Shown here piece by piece: positions 15,593 through 24,774 of a stretch of DNA of 37,924 nt. The stretch comes from an uncultured Bacteroidia bacterium (GTDB taxonomy: Bacteria > Bacteroidota > Bacteroidia > Bacteroidales > F082): the NCBI GenBank assembly GCA_902770835.1, contig CACXUM010000028.1:1-37924 (forward strand), written 5' to 3'. Each line of letters begins with the position of its first letter. Within the stretch, counting starts at the first letter, position 1. Position numbers and translations under genes: made by a program. The notes beneath the pieces were generated by a model that worked only from the letters and a program-made list of their open reading frames with translations, was not told the origin of the DNA and did no database searches.

Positions 15593-17251
15593 TTATTGGT
15601 GCTGGTTGACCGTTATTTCCACCAATTTCCCCGATGCGGCTTTCAATTGAATGTACCCTATTCGGGGACGGGTACTCATCATGGCATCGACCGTCAATTT
15701 AATGTCCCCATTGCCAAAACCCGCAGTCGGGTCACAATGCATCCACATTACATCGGTCAATGCTGACCAACTTTGGTTGGAATTCACATGAATAATGAAC
15801 ACGCCACCTTCGGGACCAACCTCTATTTCGGTGACATCAGTTTCCAGAAGGTCGGGCTTGCCTTCTTGGGCCACGACCATTTCCGCCAGCACTTGCCCGT
15901 TATGCAAAGCCTTGATGAACCCGTAGCGCGGCGTTTCGGAAGAATTGTTGTCAAATATGGGATAAATCATAGCATCGCCTTGTGTCGGATAGTTGGGAAG
16001 ATTGGAAACCCACGAAGAGGCCTGCAACGACCATAAAGTGTTGGAAGTCAACTCAACGGCTGTGGTGCCACCTGCATAGGCCACAAACAAGGTATCCATT
16101 GCAAACGAAGCCCAAACAGGCTCATCGCCAGCCTCTTGCGTCACTTCAATGCGACAACTCAAGCCCTCCGAATCGACAGCAAAAACCACGTCACGAGGTT
16201 CAGAAATGTTGTTGGGTGCGGCAGTCAGCGTGAGTGTAGCATTGCCCGTTCCCATTGTTTCAGACAGCGACAGCCAATCAACGCCCATTTCGATTTTCCA
16301 TTCCGTATCACAAGCAATAGTGAGCGTTTGCTCGCCACCTTCTTTCCCAAAACTGAACGATTGCGGCGAAACCTCCAAGAAATGCGGGTCGGGAGTGGCT
16401 TCCTGACGCACCGTCACGATGGCTTTCATTTCCGTAGACGAAACCAGCACAACCCACGCCTCTCGCGGCTCAAAGTTGGGGTTCTCGGCAGCCGTCACCA
16501 TGATTTCGGCATCGCCTTCGCCTTGAATCTTGTCCAAAGCCACCCAATCAGCAGTGGCAGAGGCCGTCCAAGCGCCATCACACGACACTGTAATAGGTTT
16601 CGACTCGCCTCCACAAACCATTTCGAGAAGGTCGGGGGTGGCAGAAATGGTAAATTGTGGATCTGGGTATTGGGTCACATGCAAAGTCATGTGGTTTTCC
16701 CCATTGCCGAAAACCACATCGGCTTCGCGCGAAGTCGACAATTCGTCCACAACGGGCGCAATGGTCAAAGTGACCGTAGCATTGCCTTCGCCTTCCATTG
16801 GCGTACAAATCGCCCAATCAGGCAATTGCGATACTGCCCAATTGATATTGGACGTGACCGACACATTGAACTCGCCACCAGCGTCACCACAATCGATGGA
16901 TGTAGGCGAAAGGGTCAGAAATGTTCCAAACCCTTGGTTGACCGTCAGGATGGCGGAGTTGTCCTTCGTCGAAGCCTTGACCTCTCCCGAGCGGCTTCCC
17001 GACGTGTTGTTGGGTTGGGCAGTTAGCGTCAATGTGGCATTACCCGTTCCCGACATGGGAGAAACAGCCAACCATTCAGGCGTGGCATCGATGGTCCACT
17101 CGCCATTCGATTTCACCTCTACTTCAAAACTTCCGCCTTGAGCCTCAATCTCTTGGGTATCTTTGCCAAAAGAAACCTCAACCGGCTTGCGGCAGCCCAC
17201 AAGTAGGCACGCAACGGCGGCAACAAACATTAAGCATTTCAGTTTTTTCAT
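15593..17251 (-). CDS. Lipoprotein with six tandem BACON-type domains
   Basis: The 552-residue product starts MKKLKCLMFVAAVACLLVGC (ATG at 17251; the frame's earlier start is a TTG) with a lipobox LLVGC. The rest is six repeats of ~85-92 residues, each with the BACON pattern: a GG(E/S)F-like strand, SN..W.(I/V), DW(L/V), G.G(N/D)ATLTLT and a terminal TV.Q. Examples are NGEWTIDATPEWL in repeat 1, NINWAVSQLPDWAIC in repeat 2 and DTEWKIEMGVDWLSL in repeat 4. Repeats 5 and 6 are more divergent. BACON domains are surface-exposed Ig-like modules, often linked to mucin or glycan binding in gut Bacteroidales. No catalytic domain follows, so a binding or spacer role is inferred. It does not share an operon with polysaccharide-utilisation genes. 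Confidence 0.88.
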   Translation of the reverse strand: MKKLKCLMFVAAVACLLVGCRKPVEVSFGKDTQEIEAQGGSFEVEVKSNGEWTIDATPEWLAVSPMSGTGNATLTLTAQPNNTSGSRSGEVKASTKDNSAILTVNQGFGTFLTLSPTSIDCGDAGGEFNVSVTSNINWAVSQLPDWAICTPMEGEGNATVTLTIAPVVDELSTSREADVVFGNGENHMTLHVTQYPDPQFTISATPDLLEMVCGGESKPITVSCDGAWTASATADWVALDKIQGEGDAEIMVTAAENPNFEPREAWVVLVSSTEMKAIVTVRQEATPDPHFLEVSPQSFSFGKEGGEQTLTIACDTEWKIEMGVDWLSLSETMGTGNATLTLTAAPNNISEPRDVVFAVDSEGLSCRIEVTQEAGDEPVWASFAMDTLFVAYAGGTTAVELTSNTLWSLQASSWVSNLPNYPTQGDAMIYPIFDNNSSETPRYGFIKALHNGQVLAEMVVAQEGKPDLLETDVTEIEVGPEGGVFIIHVNSNQSWSALTDVMWMHCDPTAGFGNGDIKLTVDAMMSTRPRIGYIQLKAASGKLVEITVNQHQ

Positions 17252-17320
17252 ATCAAACAATTTAATGGATTCATTTCATTTAACAACGAGAGTTTTGAGG
17301 AGTTAGTATAGGTAAAAGAA

Positions 17321-17349
17321 AAAAAGGTGCGTCTGCGCGACGCACCTTT
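17321..17349 (-). terminator. Terminator of the ppiD-like gene
   Basis: AAAGGTGCGTC (17323-17333) pairs perfectly with GACGCACCTTT (17339-17349) over a 5-base loop. On the minus strand the stem is followed by a T-run (the plus-strand A-run before 17326). It lies ~34 bases past the stop of the gene ending at 17383. Confidence 0.85.
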
Positions 17350-17382
17350 CCATTCAAACATGAAAAACAAAGATTACTACTT

Positions 17383-19509
17383 TTAAAAAATCTCAGTTCT
17401 ATTGTCCTTAATCTTGGCTTGGTTTTTCAAGGCGGAGTAGACATTGCCGCTCATAACCTTGTTGGTGAACTGGCTGGTCTTTTCCCTGATAATATCGCTG
17501 TAGTCGGTGGTAGCAGCAGGCTGGCTGAACTTCACGTTCTTGATGATGAACGCGCTGCTGTTGCCCGCGATGGGTCCCACTTCCTCGCCTTCCTTCATAC
17601 CGAGGAGAGTGCCGATGATGTCGGCCTCAACGCCGAAGTTGCTCAACACGCGCGACTCGATGTTGATATCGGAAACCGAAGTCGATTCAGCACCGAGTTC
17701 GCTGACCATGCGATTCACATCGTTGCCGCAAGCCTTCATCTTATCGACAGCCATTTGACCTTTCTTCTTATTGAGAATCTGATACTTGGATTGTTCGGCA
17801 ACCACTTCCAGCGGAGCATAGCCCTCGTGGACAATGCCCGTCAAGGCAGCCACCACCAGCATATTGTCAAGTTCAAAAATCTTCTCAGAAACATCACCCT
17901 TTTTGGTCTTTTCATCAAAAGCCCAACGGACAATCTCACGAGGATTGTCGATACCGGCAATCTGATAGGTCGACTTGTTCATTCTCGGCATGGAGCGCTT
18001 GGTCAAGCCTTGCTCCTCGATGGCCGTATTGAACTTTTCGTATGACCTGTTTTCAGTGACAAACTTGTTAGCCTCGGCATAAATCGACTGATAGGTCTTA
18101 GTGCTGGGGATGATTTCGTGCGACATATAGGCCAAACGCACCTTGGGCTGAGGCTCGGTCTTGTCGGTCACCTTGATGATGTGATAGCCGAACATGGTTT
18201 CCACAATGCCCATCGAACCAACAGGATTGTTCACCACATATTCATTGAATTGCGGCACCATCATGCCATCGGTGAACCAGTCGAGGTCGCCGCCCTTGTC
18301 TTTCGAGCCTGGGTCTGTTGAGTTGGCCATGGCCAATTCAGCAAACAATTCGTCATTGTTCTTGACAGCGTTCAGTTGGGCAAGCAATGCATTGGCCTTG
18401 GCCTCGGCATCTTCCTTGCTGATGGTGTCTTGACTGTTGTAAGCACCCTTGAAACTAATCAAGATGTGGCTGGCTTTCAGCGAGTCGGGGCGATTTTGCA
18501 TATCAACGATACGCACCATATTGAAGGATTCGCCATCTTCGTAAGGACCATAGACATAGCCCACGCCATTGCCGTTGTCGAAAATGGCATTCTCAATCTG
18601 CTGAGGAACATTCTTTCTCGACACCCAAGCGCTGTCATAACGCTTGTCGGAATTGGCGTTGACGAAATTGGCCACATTGTCGGTAGCCTCAAAATCGCGT
18701 CTCAAGTCCTGCACATACTTCAAGGCATCCTGACGGTCCTGCAAAGAAGGCTTAATCTCAAACACCACATACTCAATGTCGCGGCGCTCGTCGGTCTCAT
18801 AGCGGAACTTGTTCTCTTCATAGAAAGCCTTGTTGTCGGCATCGGTAACCACCACCGTCGAATCGGGAATGGTGGAGTAGCGCAAGGCAATCACATCAGC
18901 CGAAGCCTTCATGTTCTTGTTCTGATAGTATTTTTCGGCCAAGGCGGTGGGGAGGAAATAAGAAGCCTTCACCAAATTGTCGAACTTGGTTTCCAAGCGG
19001 TTTTCCTTCACGGCTTTCTCGAAGTCAATCCAACGGTCGTAATATTCGGCCGGAAGTTGGTCGAGGTTCTGTAGGTAGTTCAGCACATTTTCCTTGCTGA
19101 AGTTGCCGTCAGCGTCGGTAAAACTCTGCACAATCCACTGGTGCGGGTGTTCGCCTGTCATTTGGTCGTAGAGTTCCTCGGAAGTGATGCCGATGCCCGA
19201 AGCCTCGTATTCCTTGGTCATAATGTTGTTCTTAATCATCTCTTCCAGCGTGCTGTTGTAGATGCTGTAAGTCTCGGCTGAAGAGAGGTTGTTGGTGTTC
19301 GTCTGCGACCTTCTGTTATTAAGGTTCTTTTCCTTCTGCAGTTCATAGTCCCTGACGGAGATTTTTTCGCCATCGACAACTGCCACAACGGGCCCCGTGT
19401 TTCTTCCCTGACTTTGGAAAAGGTCTTGCAAGACAAACGCTAACAATGCGATACCAATGATTGCGATTAACAATCCGGAACGTCTTCTGATTTTTTCAAT
19501 TGCTGCCAT
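17383..19509 (-). CDS. Membrane-anchored PpiD/SurA-type peptidylprolyl isomerase
   Basis: The 708-residue protein has an N-terminal anchor (SGLLIAIIGIALLAFVLQDL, ~12-30) and a large SurA_N-like chaperone region (~35-340). A parvulin-type rotamase domain follows (~345-460), with ASHILISFKG near its start and GGDLDWFTDGMMVPQFNEYV, then GYHIIKVTDKTEPQPKVRLA near its end. A further C-terminal chaperone part follows to 708. This is the PpiD architecture: an inner-membrane periplasmic chaperone for proteins leaving the Sec translocon. In Bacteroidota the gene is often followed or preceded by the CNNM protein, LptC and a TPR protein, exactly as here. Its promoter TAAATTTG lies at 19553-19560; a hairpin ends it. 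Confidence 0.9.
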   Translation of the reverse strand: MAAIEKIRRRSGLLIAIIGIALLAFVLQDLFQSQGRNTGPVVAVVDGEKISVRDYELQKEKNLNNRRSQTNTNNLSSAETYSIYNSTLEEMIKNNIMTKEYEASGIGITSEELYDQMTGEHPHQWIVQSFTDADGNFSKENVLNYLQNLDQLPAEYYDRWIDFEKAVKENRLETKFDNLVKASYFLPTALAEKYYQNKNMKASADVIALRYSTIPDSTVVVTDADNKAFYEENKFRYETDERRDIEYVVFEIKPSLQDRQDALKYVQDLRRDFEATDNVANFVNANSDKRYDSAWVSRKNVPQQIENAIFDNGNGVGYVYGPYEDGESFNMVRIVDMQNRPDSLKASHILISFKGAYNSQDTISKEDAEAKANALLAQLNAVKNNDELFAELAMANSTDPGSKDKGGDLDWFTDGMMVPQFNEYVVNNPVGSMGIVETMFGYHIIKVTDKTEPQPKVRLAYMSHEIIPSTKTYQSIYAEANKFVTENRSYEKFNTAIEEQGLTKRSMPRMNKSTYQIAGIDNPREIVRWAFDEKTKKGDVSEKIFELDNMLVVAALTGIVHEGYAPLEVVAEQSKYQILNKKKGQMAVDKMKACGNDVNRMVSELGAESTSVSDINIESRVLSNFGVEADIIGTLLGMKEGEEVGPIAGNSSAFIIKNVKFSQPAATTDYSDIIREKTSQFTNKVMSGNVYSALKNQAKIKDNRTEIF

Positions 19510-19552
19510 AATTCTTTTATCTATTTACTATTAAACTTCAATTTTGAGCGTG

Positions 19553-19560
19553 CAAATTTA
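19553..19560 (-). promoter_or_regulatory. -7 element for the ppiD-like gene
   Basis: TAAATTTG on the minus strand lies 44 bases before the ATG at 19509. A TTTT -33 word at 19586-19583 would be 22 bases upstream, weaker than consensus. Confidence 0.4.
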
Positions 19561-19655
19561 GTAAAGATTTCAACTCGCGGGGAAAATTGTTTCATTTTTA
19601 TTTTTCACACTACCCCATTTTATGTTTTCAAAATGATTTATTGACTGATTGTCAA

Positions 19656-20942
19656 TTATTTATTTATGATTTTCAATTCCACTTCATCCAATTTCATGTG
19701 TGATGCTTTCAGTATTTTGACCCTATATTTGCCGATGGTGAGCTCCTCGCCTTGCTCGGGAATGCTCTCGCAATAGTGCAGCACCATGCCGGCAAGGGTC
19801 TCATAATCATCGCTCACAGGCAAGTCGAGCTTGTAGGTATCGTTCAGATAATCAATCTCCAAGCGGGCGGAAAAAACGAAAGTGTTGTCGTCAACCGTTT
19901 TTTCCACTTCGTCCTCCACATCGTATTCGTCGTCGATTTCGCCAAAAATCTCCTCCACAACATCCTCCATCGTCACAATGCCCGCCGTGCCGCCAAACTC
20001 ATCCACGACAGCAGCCACACCCTGCCGTTTCTGGATGAAATGCTTCAACAAGCGGTCGGCGGTGTAGGTTTCGGGAAAAAAGTCGATGCGACGCACAAGG
20101 TCTTTCATCGTCACGTTGCGGTGTTCGGCCATCACACGCACCACATCATTCAGGTGGACATAGCCCACAATATCATCGATGCTTTCGCCGATTACAATCA
20201 GCTTGGAATGTTTGGTTTCCTCGAAACGGGCTTTCACGGTATCGATGTCGTCGGACAATTTCACTGACTCAATCTCATTGCGCGGACCCATGCACTCGCG
20301 GAGTTTCACCGAGCGAAACTCCATCACATTCTGGAACAACTGGATTTCCTGCTGCATGTCCTCATCGGCCTCGGGCGTGTCGGCATATTCGGCGATGAAA
20401 TCGTTCAGGTCGACCGTGCTGAACTTGTATTCCTCGCTGTCCACTTTCAGGCGCAGCATATAACGAATAATGAACTCCGAAATGCCCGTGTAGATTAGGA
20501 TTAAGGGATAGAGCAGGCAATAGCAAAGGAAGGTCGGGAAGGCGAAAAACGACAGGATGGCATTGGGATTAATTCGAAACAGCATCTTGGGCAAAAACTC
20601 GCCGACCAACAGCACAAGCAAGGTGGAAAGGATGGTTTTCACCAACAAAATCATAAAGTCGTTGTTGAGCGAAATGGCCTGTAGCCAATGCACGACAGGC
20701 GCATCGAGCAACTGCGACATGCTCATGCCATAAACGATGAGCGCGATGTTGTTGCCCAACAATAGCGATGTGATGAATCGCGACTGGTTCTTGAAGAACA
20801 AGCCGATAAGTTTGGCCGAAAACGTGTTTTTGGTCAACTCCACCTCAAGTTGCAGACGATTAATGCTATTGAAGGCAATCTCCAGACCCGAGCAGAGCGC
20901 GGAGAAAAACAAGGTGACGACAACGATAATCCAACTGTTCAT
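19656..20942 (-). CDS. CNNM/CBS-domain transporter-like protein (hemolysin family)
   Basis: The 428-residue protein has an N-terminal CNNM/DUF21 membrane domain (~1-165; opening with MNSWIIVVVTLFFSALCSGL and containing SRFITSLLLGNNIALIVYGM). Two CBS domains follow (~205-325; ESIDDIVGYVHLNDVVRVM and VVDEFGGTAGIVTMEDVVEE). A C-terminal CorC/HlyC transporter-associated domain spans ~345-428 (FVFSARLEIDYLNDTYKLDL). Relatives are implicated in Mg2+/Co2+ efflux or homeostasis; the old hemolysin name is historical. Its start lies 3 bases beyond the lptC stop at 20946, so it is co-transcribed with lptC and the upstream TPR gene. It is followed by its own stop and the ppiD promoter, so ppiD is likely a separate unit. 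Confidence 0.9.
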   Translation of the reverse strand: MNSWIIVVVTLFFSALCSGLEIAFNSINRLQLEVELTKNTFSAKLIGLFFKNQSRFITSLLLGNNIALIVYGMSMSQLLDAPVVHWLQAISLNNDFMILLVKTILSTLLVLLVGEFLPKMLFRINPNAILSFFAFPTFLCYCLLYPLILIYTGISEFIIRYMLRLKVDSEEYKFSTVDLNDFIAEYADTPEADEDMQQEIQLFQNVMEFRSVKLRECMGPRNEIESVKLSDDIDTVKARFEETKHSKLIVIGESIDDIVGYVHLNDVVRVMAEHRNVTMKDLVRRIDFFPETYTADRLLKHFIQKRQGVAAVVDEFGGTAGIVTMEDVVEEIFGEIDDEYDVEDEVEKTVDDNTFVFSARLEIDYLNDTYKLDLPVSDDYETLAGMVLHYCESIPEQGEELTIGKYRVKILKASHMKLDEVELKIINK

Positions 20943-20945
20943 GGC

Positions 20946-21506
20946 TCAATTCTCCTCGTCAACATCCAGCAACGCGCTACCCGAATACATCGTATATTCT
21001 GAAAAATCCTCCTTGGCCACAAGACTATCAGCCTCGATTTGCTTGTCGGGCGTGACAATCTTCACATGCGAGCGGGTGTAAATCATCTTCTTGTCCTGAT
21101 ACCAGAAAAGTTTGTCGGAGTACATTGTTTCGCTGCTGCCGAAATTCTGTACAACCACATTGCCTTGGGCCTCAATCAGGCGTGACTTGCCGAAACTCTT
21201 GCCGTAGTCGGCGTGGAGTTCGGTGGTTTTTTGTCCCTTGTCGTACATGATGACCTCGAAGCCAAGCGGAAACTCCATGATGTCGTCCTCCGTTTCCATG
21301 CGCACCATACGGGGCGTATGGAGTTCAAGGCTAATGATGCCAGAATCGCTGCGATAGAAAACCACGCTATCTGCAACGATGCCCGACAGCGTGTCGTCCG
21401 ACCCCATTTCCATGACAATGGCATCGGGGTTTGAACACGAAAACAACATCACAGCCACAAAGGCTGTGATGTTGATTGTCAATCCTATTTTAATCAGGTG
21501 CTTCAA
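20946..21506 (-). CDS. lptC: LPS export ABC transporter periplasmic protein LptC
   Basis: The 186-residue product starts MKHLIKIGLTINITAFVAVM and has a FSC lipobox near residue 24, so it is anchored as a lipoprotein rather than by the simple membrane helix of the E. coli form; this is common in Bacteroidota. The beta-jellyroll core is recognisable as LptC: SDSGIISLELHTPRMVRMET, AQGNVVVQNFGSSETMYSDK and YTRSHVKIVTPDKQIEADSL. It bridges LPS from the LptBFG inner-membrane complex to LptA. The start codon directly abuts the TPR gene's stop (21507) and the CNNM gene follows at once: a tight three-gene operon. Confidence 0.9.
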   Translation of the reverse strand: MKHLIKIGLTINITAFVAVMLFSCSNPDAIVMEMGSDDTLSGIVADSVVFYRSDSGIISLELHTPRMVRMETEDDIMEFPLGFEVIMYDKGQKTTELHADYGKSFGKSRLIEAQGNVVVQNFGSSETMYSDKLFWYQDKKMIYTRSHVKIVTPDKQIEADSLVAKEDFSEYTMYSGSALLDVDEEN

Positions 21507-22958
21507 TTATTTCTTGGCTCTGATGGTGGTCGTTTCGCCAATCCAGCCACCCACTTGGAAACTCTGTCCTTCGTTGTAGTCGTTGAAGAAGATGGTCTCC
21601 ATCGACGGGAAGGCGGCGGTGTAGGCGCGAATCAGGCCGTTGGCTTTCTCCGAGCACGAGGGGTCAATCGCCTTGGCCTTGTTGCACTTGTCGACAGCAG
21701 CCCAATACACAGCCTTGCTTTCGATTTCGCCGCTGAACTGCTTGGCGCTTTCGGCGTAAAGCATGGCGATGAGGAGGTAAGGCTCGCCGTTGGTGGGGTC
21801 AACTTGGGCGGATCTTCTGAAGATGTCGCGGGCGCGTGAGAGGCTGCCCATGTTCTGGTAGCACATGCCCAAGTTGCGGTAGGCACGGTATCTGCGGTCG
21901 TTGTTCTCCGTCTTGGTGGCCTGCTCAAAGAAGGTGGCGGCATCGCTCCATTTCTTGTCCTTGAAGAACTTGATACCCAAGCTGTAGGAAGCCTCGGGGC
22001 TGGGTTCCAGCTCGTTCAGCCTGACAGCGGCATCGAGGAAGAGCTTCGATTCAGTACAGTCCTTCTTATCGAGGATGGTGGTGATACGCTTCAGCAGCAC
22101 CACATCGTCGGGCGTTTCGGCCATCTTCGCGCTGAACACCTTAATCAGGTCTTCGCACGAAGCGTAAGGCTGGAAGAGGTTGTCCAAGTTGCTCTTCGTA
22201 CCCTTGTTGTTGTTGATCGACTTTTCGTTCTTCTCAATCTGCTTGTCGAAGCCCGTCACAGCCTCGGTGTCGCCCGAAGTCTCAGCATCGGCCTTGGCTT
22301 CCTCAAGTTGCGTCACGCTCTCGGCCAGCACCTGAATGTTGTCGTCAAGCACCTCGGAAAGTTCCTGATACACATTGATGACGGTCATTTTCTCGGCCTT
22401 TTCGTTGTTCACCATGTCGATGGTGGCCTTGAAGTAGGCATCAAGATAAGCACCTTGCAACTGCGAGGGGTCGAGGGCAACGGCATCCTTCAGCACATTG
22501 TAAGCCTCTTCGTAACGGTTCTTGTTGTAGGTATAGATGAGCAAGCCCTTGCGACCCATGATGTTGGCCACTTGCGAAGTACCAGTCTTGGGGTCGACGG
22601 AGAAATATTTGGCACGCGCATCCATCAACATGCAGAGCGTGTCGATGTAGGCATCCTTATCCTTCGGGTTGGTGCGGATGAAGTATTCCATGATCTTCTC
22701 GCCGTTGGTGTAGACATACTGGCTGGCACGCGGGCAGTTCAGGAAAACCTCCCTCCATGCATTCACCATCTCGATACTGATGGATTCGGGGGCGTATTTG
22801 ACGGCCTCCCACTGCTTGAAGTACTCGCGATAGGTGGACAGGTTGGTGACGCAGGCCACGCTGTCGGCACCATACTTCGACTCCTTTGCCTCTTGGGCTG
22901 AAACGCTCATTGCCATTCCAAACATGAGGGCAATCAGCACAAATCTTTTAGTTTTCAT
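21507..22958 (-). CDS. Exported TPR protein upstream of lptC
   Basis: The 483-residue protein has a signal peptide (MKTKRFVLIALMFGMAMSVS, cleavage near AQ). Helical repeats run through the chain, most clearly the C-terminal TPR block (PEASYSLGIKFFKDKKWSDA and RYRAYRNLGMCYQNMGSLSR, residues ~325-420). The middle part is a charged coiled coil (LEEAKADAETSGDTEAVTGF). It is first in the tight unit with lptC and the CNNM protein. The same neighbour order is recalled from other Bacteroidales genomes, where the TPR protein's function is also unknown. An envelope scaffold role linked to LPS export is inferred. Confidence 0.78.
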   Translation of the reverse strand: MKTKRFVLIALMFGMAMSVSAQEAKESKYGADSVACVTNLSTYREYFKQWEAVKYAPESISIEMVNAWREVFLNCPRASQYVYTNGEKIMEYFIRTNPKDKDAYIDTLCMLMDARAKYFSVDPKTGTSQVANIMGRKGLLIYTYNKNRYEEAYNVLKDAVALDPSQLQGAYLDAYFKATIDMVNNEKAEKMTVINVYQELSEVLDDNIQVLAESVTQLEEAKADAETSGDTEAVTGFDKQIEKNEKSINNNKGTKSNLDNLFQPYASCEDLIKVFSAKMAETPDDVVLLKRITTILDKKDCTESKLFLDAAVRLNELEPSPEASYSLGIKFFKDKKWSDAATFFEQATKTENNDRRYRAYRNLGMCYQNMGSLSRARDIFRRSAQVDPTNGEPYLLIAMLYAESAKQFSGEIESKAVYWAAVDKCNKAKAIDPSCSEKANGLIRAYTAAFPSMETIFFNDYNEGQSFQVGGWIGETTTIRAKK

Positions 22959-23032
22959 TTCGATCTTATTTTAATTGTTTGACTTGTTATTCCTTATTCA
23001 AATATCGTTCCAAAACAGACGGTTTTGCGAAA

Positions 23033-24319
23033 TCATCTGTATTTCCGTTTCATGAACCAATGCTCGAACACTGAAACGCCCACATCGGCCCTGATGTAAC
23101 GCTCCTGAATCAGGCCGGCCATGCGGGTACCATATTGGCCTAACTCTATAGCCAAATTGACCTTAGAGAGGGTCTTGGGCAAAGGCAACGACATGCCCGC
23201 CGTCACGCCTACCTTATTAATATTATATCCGTTCAGGTTGAGATAGCCTTGCTCATAGAAACCACCGAAACGATAGGTCACGCGGGTGAAATAGTTGGAA
23301 ATGGACGAATGGCGCGGCACGAACTCACCTCCCACCGACACTTTCCACGAATTCTGCAAAGGTTCAGTGACACCTTCGCGAGCAAACTTCGACCATTGCG
23401 TCCAGTTGAAGTCGATGCCCACGCCCCAACGGTCGCCCTTCTGCAAGGCGATGCCTCCGCCAAAACCTTGAGGCATGGTGATTTTTGTCCTGTTCGTCGA
23501 ATTGAAGACGGTATCGATAGTATATTCAATCTCAGTATCCGCATCCTCCTCGATGGAACGGACAAACAGCGTCTGCACTCCGCTCAACTTGACACTCTGC
23601 GTATAGGTAAGACCTACGCTCAGGTGCAGGTCGTCATTAATCTGCGTGTCGTAAAGCAGGCCATAGTCGAACATGAAGGACTTCACCATCAAATCGACAC
23701 TGCGACGCGAGCCAATCATGTATAACGAATCTGGGAAATAAAGCGTGGTTTCGGTTTTGGTGTTGCCAAACACAAAATAACCGTTGGCACCAATGGAGAG
23801 ATGCTTGCCCAACTTGAAGGCAGTGCCCACAAAGGCTTGGTTCAGGCCACCAGTACCCTTGAAACGGTTGGTGTAGTTGCCCACTTCGGGTTGGCTACCA
23901 TTCACAAGCATGGTATAGCCCGTGGCGCTATAAGGTTGCGCACCAAGTGCCAATTTCCACCAAGGCGTCAGGCCAAAGGCCATCGAAACATAGTCGAAAG
24001 AGGCATTGGCCGACCGTTCAGAAAGGTTGGAAGTGCTGAACATGGACGATTTGAAGTAGATACTGGCATCGAAGAGAAAAGCCAGCGAGTCGATTTTGGC
24101 ATAGGTTGCCGGATTCTCGACATTAATCATACCCAAACCAAACATGGCATTAGCCACGCCACCCATGCCTTTCAGCCTGACATTCATCGATTTGTCTCTC
24201 ACCTGCCCCACCCCAAATAAGGAATAAGGCGAATCAACATCGGCTTGGGCGAATACATCTACACCCAATCCAACAAACAAAGTGACCACAAGTATGTTTC
24301 TCAACAATATCGTTCTCAT
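23033..24319 (-). CDS. Outer-membrane beta-barrel protein, unknown substrate
   Basis: The 428-residue protein has a signal peptide (MRTILLRNILVVTLFVGLGV, cleavage near FAQA). The ATG at 24319 is used; the earlier start in this frame is a TTG. The mature part has the features of a small porin-like barrel: DVDSPYSLFGVGQVRDKSMN opening, alternating amphipathic strands (SIGANGYFVFGNTKTETTLY) and a terminal strand ending HWFMKRKYR. It resembles FadL/PorV-like Bacteroidota membrane proteins but lacks enough signature to name. It precedes the TPR-lptC-CNNM genes by 74 bases on the same strand and may be co-transcribed with them. In related genomes the gene upstream is coaX; here the tRNA-Phe gene lies there instead. 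Confidence 0.75.
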   Translation of the reverse strand: MRTILLRNILVVTLFVGLGVDVFAQADVDSPYSLFGVGQVRDKSMNVRLKGMGGVANAMFGLGMINVENPATYAKIDSLAFLFDASIYFKSSMFSTSNLSERSANASFDYVSMAFGLTPWWKLALGAQPYSATGYTMLVNGSQPEVGNYTNRFKGTGGLNQAFVGTAFKLGKHLSIGANGYFVFGNTKTETTLYFPDSLYMIGSRRSVDLMVKSFMFDYGLLYDTQINDDLHLSVGLTYTQSVKLSGVQTLFVRSIEEDADTEIEYTIDTVFNSTNRTKITMPQGFGGGIALQKGDRWGVGIDFNWTQWSKFAREGVTEPLQNSWKVSVGGEFVPRHSSISNYFTRVTYRFGGFYEQGYLNLNGYNINKVGVTAGMSLPLPKTLSKVNLAIELGQYGTRMAGLIQERYIRADVGVSVFEHWFMKRKYR

Positions 24320-24514
24320 AACCAATGTAATCTGAGTTACCCCATTGTCTCACTTTTGGAGCGAGAAAACGGTTTACGGCCTGCAAATATCCGATTTTTT
24401 AACTCCATGAGCAAGTTTTTATTGCTTTATTTGAAAGTGGAATTTCATATTTTGTTGATTTTCAGCACAAAATATTTTCAAAGGCAAAAAAATCATACTT
24501 TTTTCATTTTTTTT

Positions 24515-24545
24515 CTTGCGGATTCAGAAAAATGTCGTACTTTTG
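24515..24545 (+). promoter_or_regulatory. tRNA-Phe promoter
   Basis: CTTG at 24515-24518 and TACTTTTG at 24538-24545 are spaced by 19 bases. The transcript would start ~10 bases before the tRNA. Confidence 0.65.
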
Positions 24546-24561
24546 CAGGCGCAAAAACGGA

Positions 24562-24637
<76 letters not shown>

Positions 24638-24642
24638 AAACA

Positions 24643-24676
24643 AAGCAAGCCTGATGATGTTGGGCTTGCTTTTTTC
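24643..24676 (+). terminator. tRNA-Phe terminator
   Basis: AAGCAAGCC (24643-24651) pairs with GGCTTGCTT (24663-24671), followed by TTTTT. It begins 6 bases after the tRNA. Confidence 0.85.
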
Positions 24677-24722
24677 GTTTCTATTCAGCCAAGTGATTTG
24701 ACCGACAATTAGGCAATAAAAC

Positions 24723-24753
24723 AAAAAGCACCTCCCAGAGAGAGATGCTTTTT
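24723..24753 (-). terminator. Terminator of the peptide-lipoprotein unit
   Basis: AAAAAGCACCTC pairs with GAGATGCTTTTT with one mismatch. On the minus strand it is followed by TGTTTTATTG. It lies 22 bases past the lipoprotein stop and faces the tRNA terminator. Confidence 0.7.
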
Positions 24754-24774
24754 AATGTGATTGAAACAATTAAG

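Noticed and set aside
16136-17026. 296-codon plus-strand frame opposite the BACON gene
   Set aside because: Antisense shadow of a repetitive gene; no start signal and no family resemblance.
23011-23027. Hairpin CAAAAC...GTTTTG as a terminator of the barrel gene at 23033
   Set aside because: Weak A/T stem and no T-run in the gene's direction.
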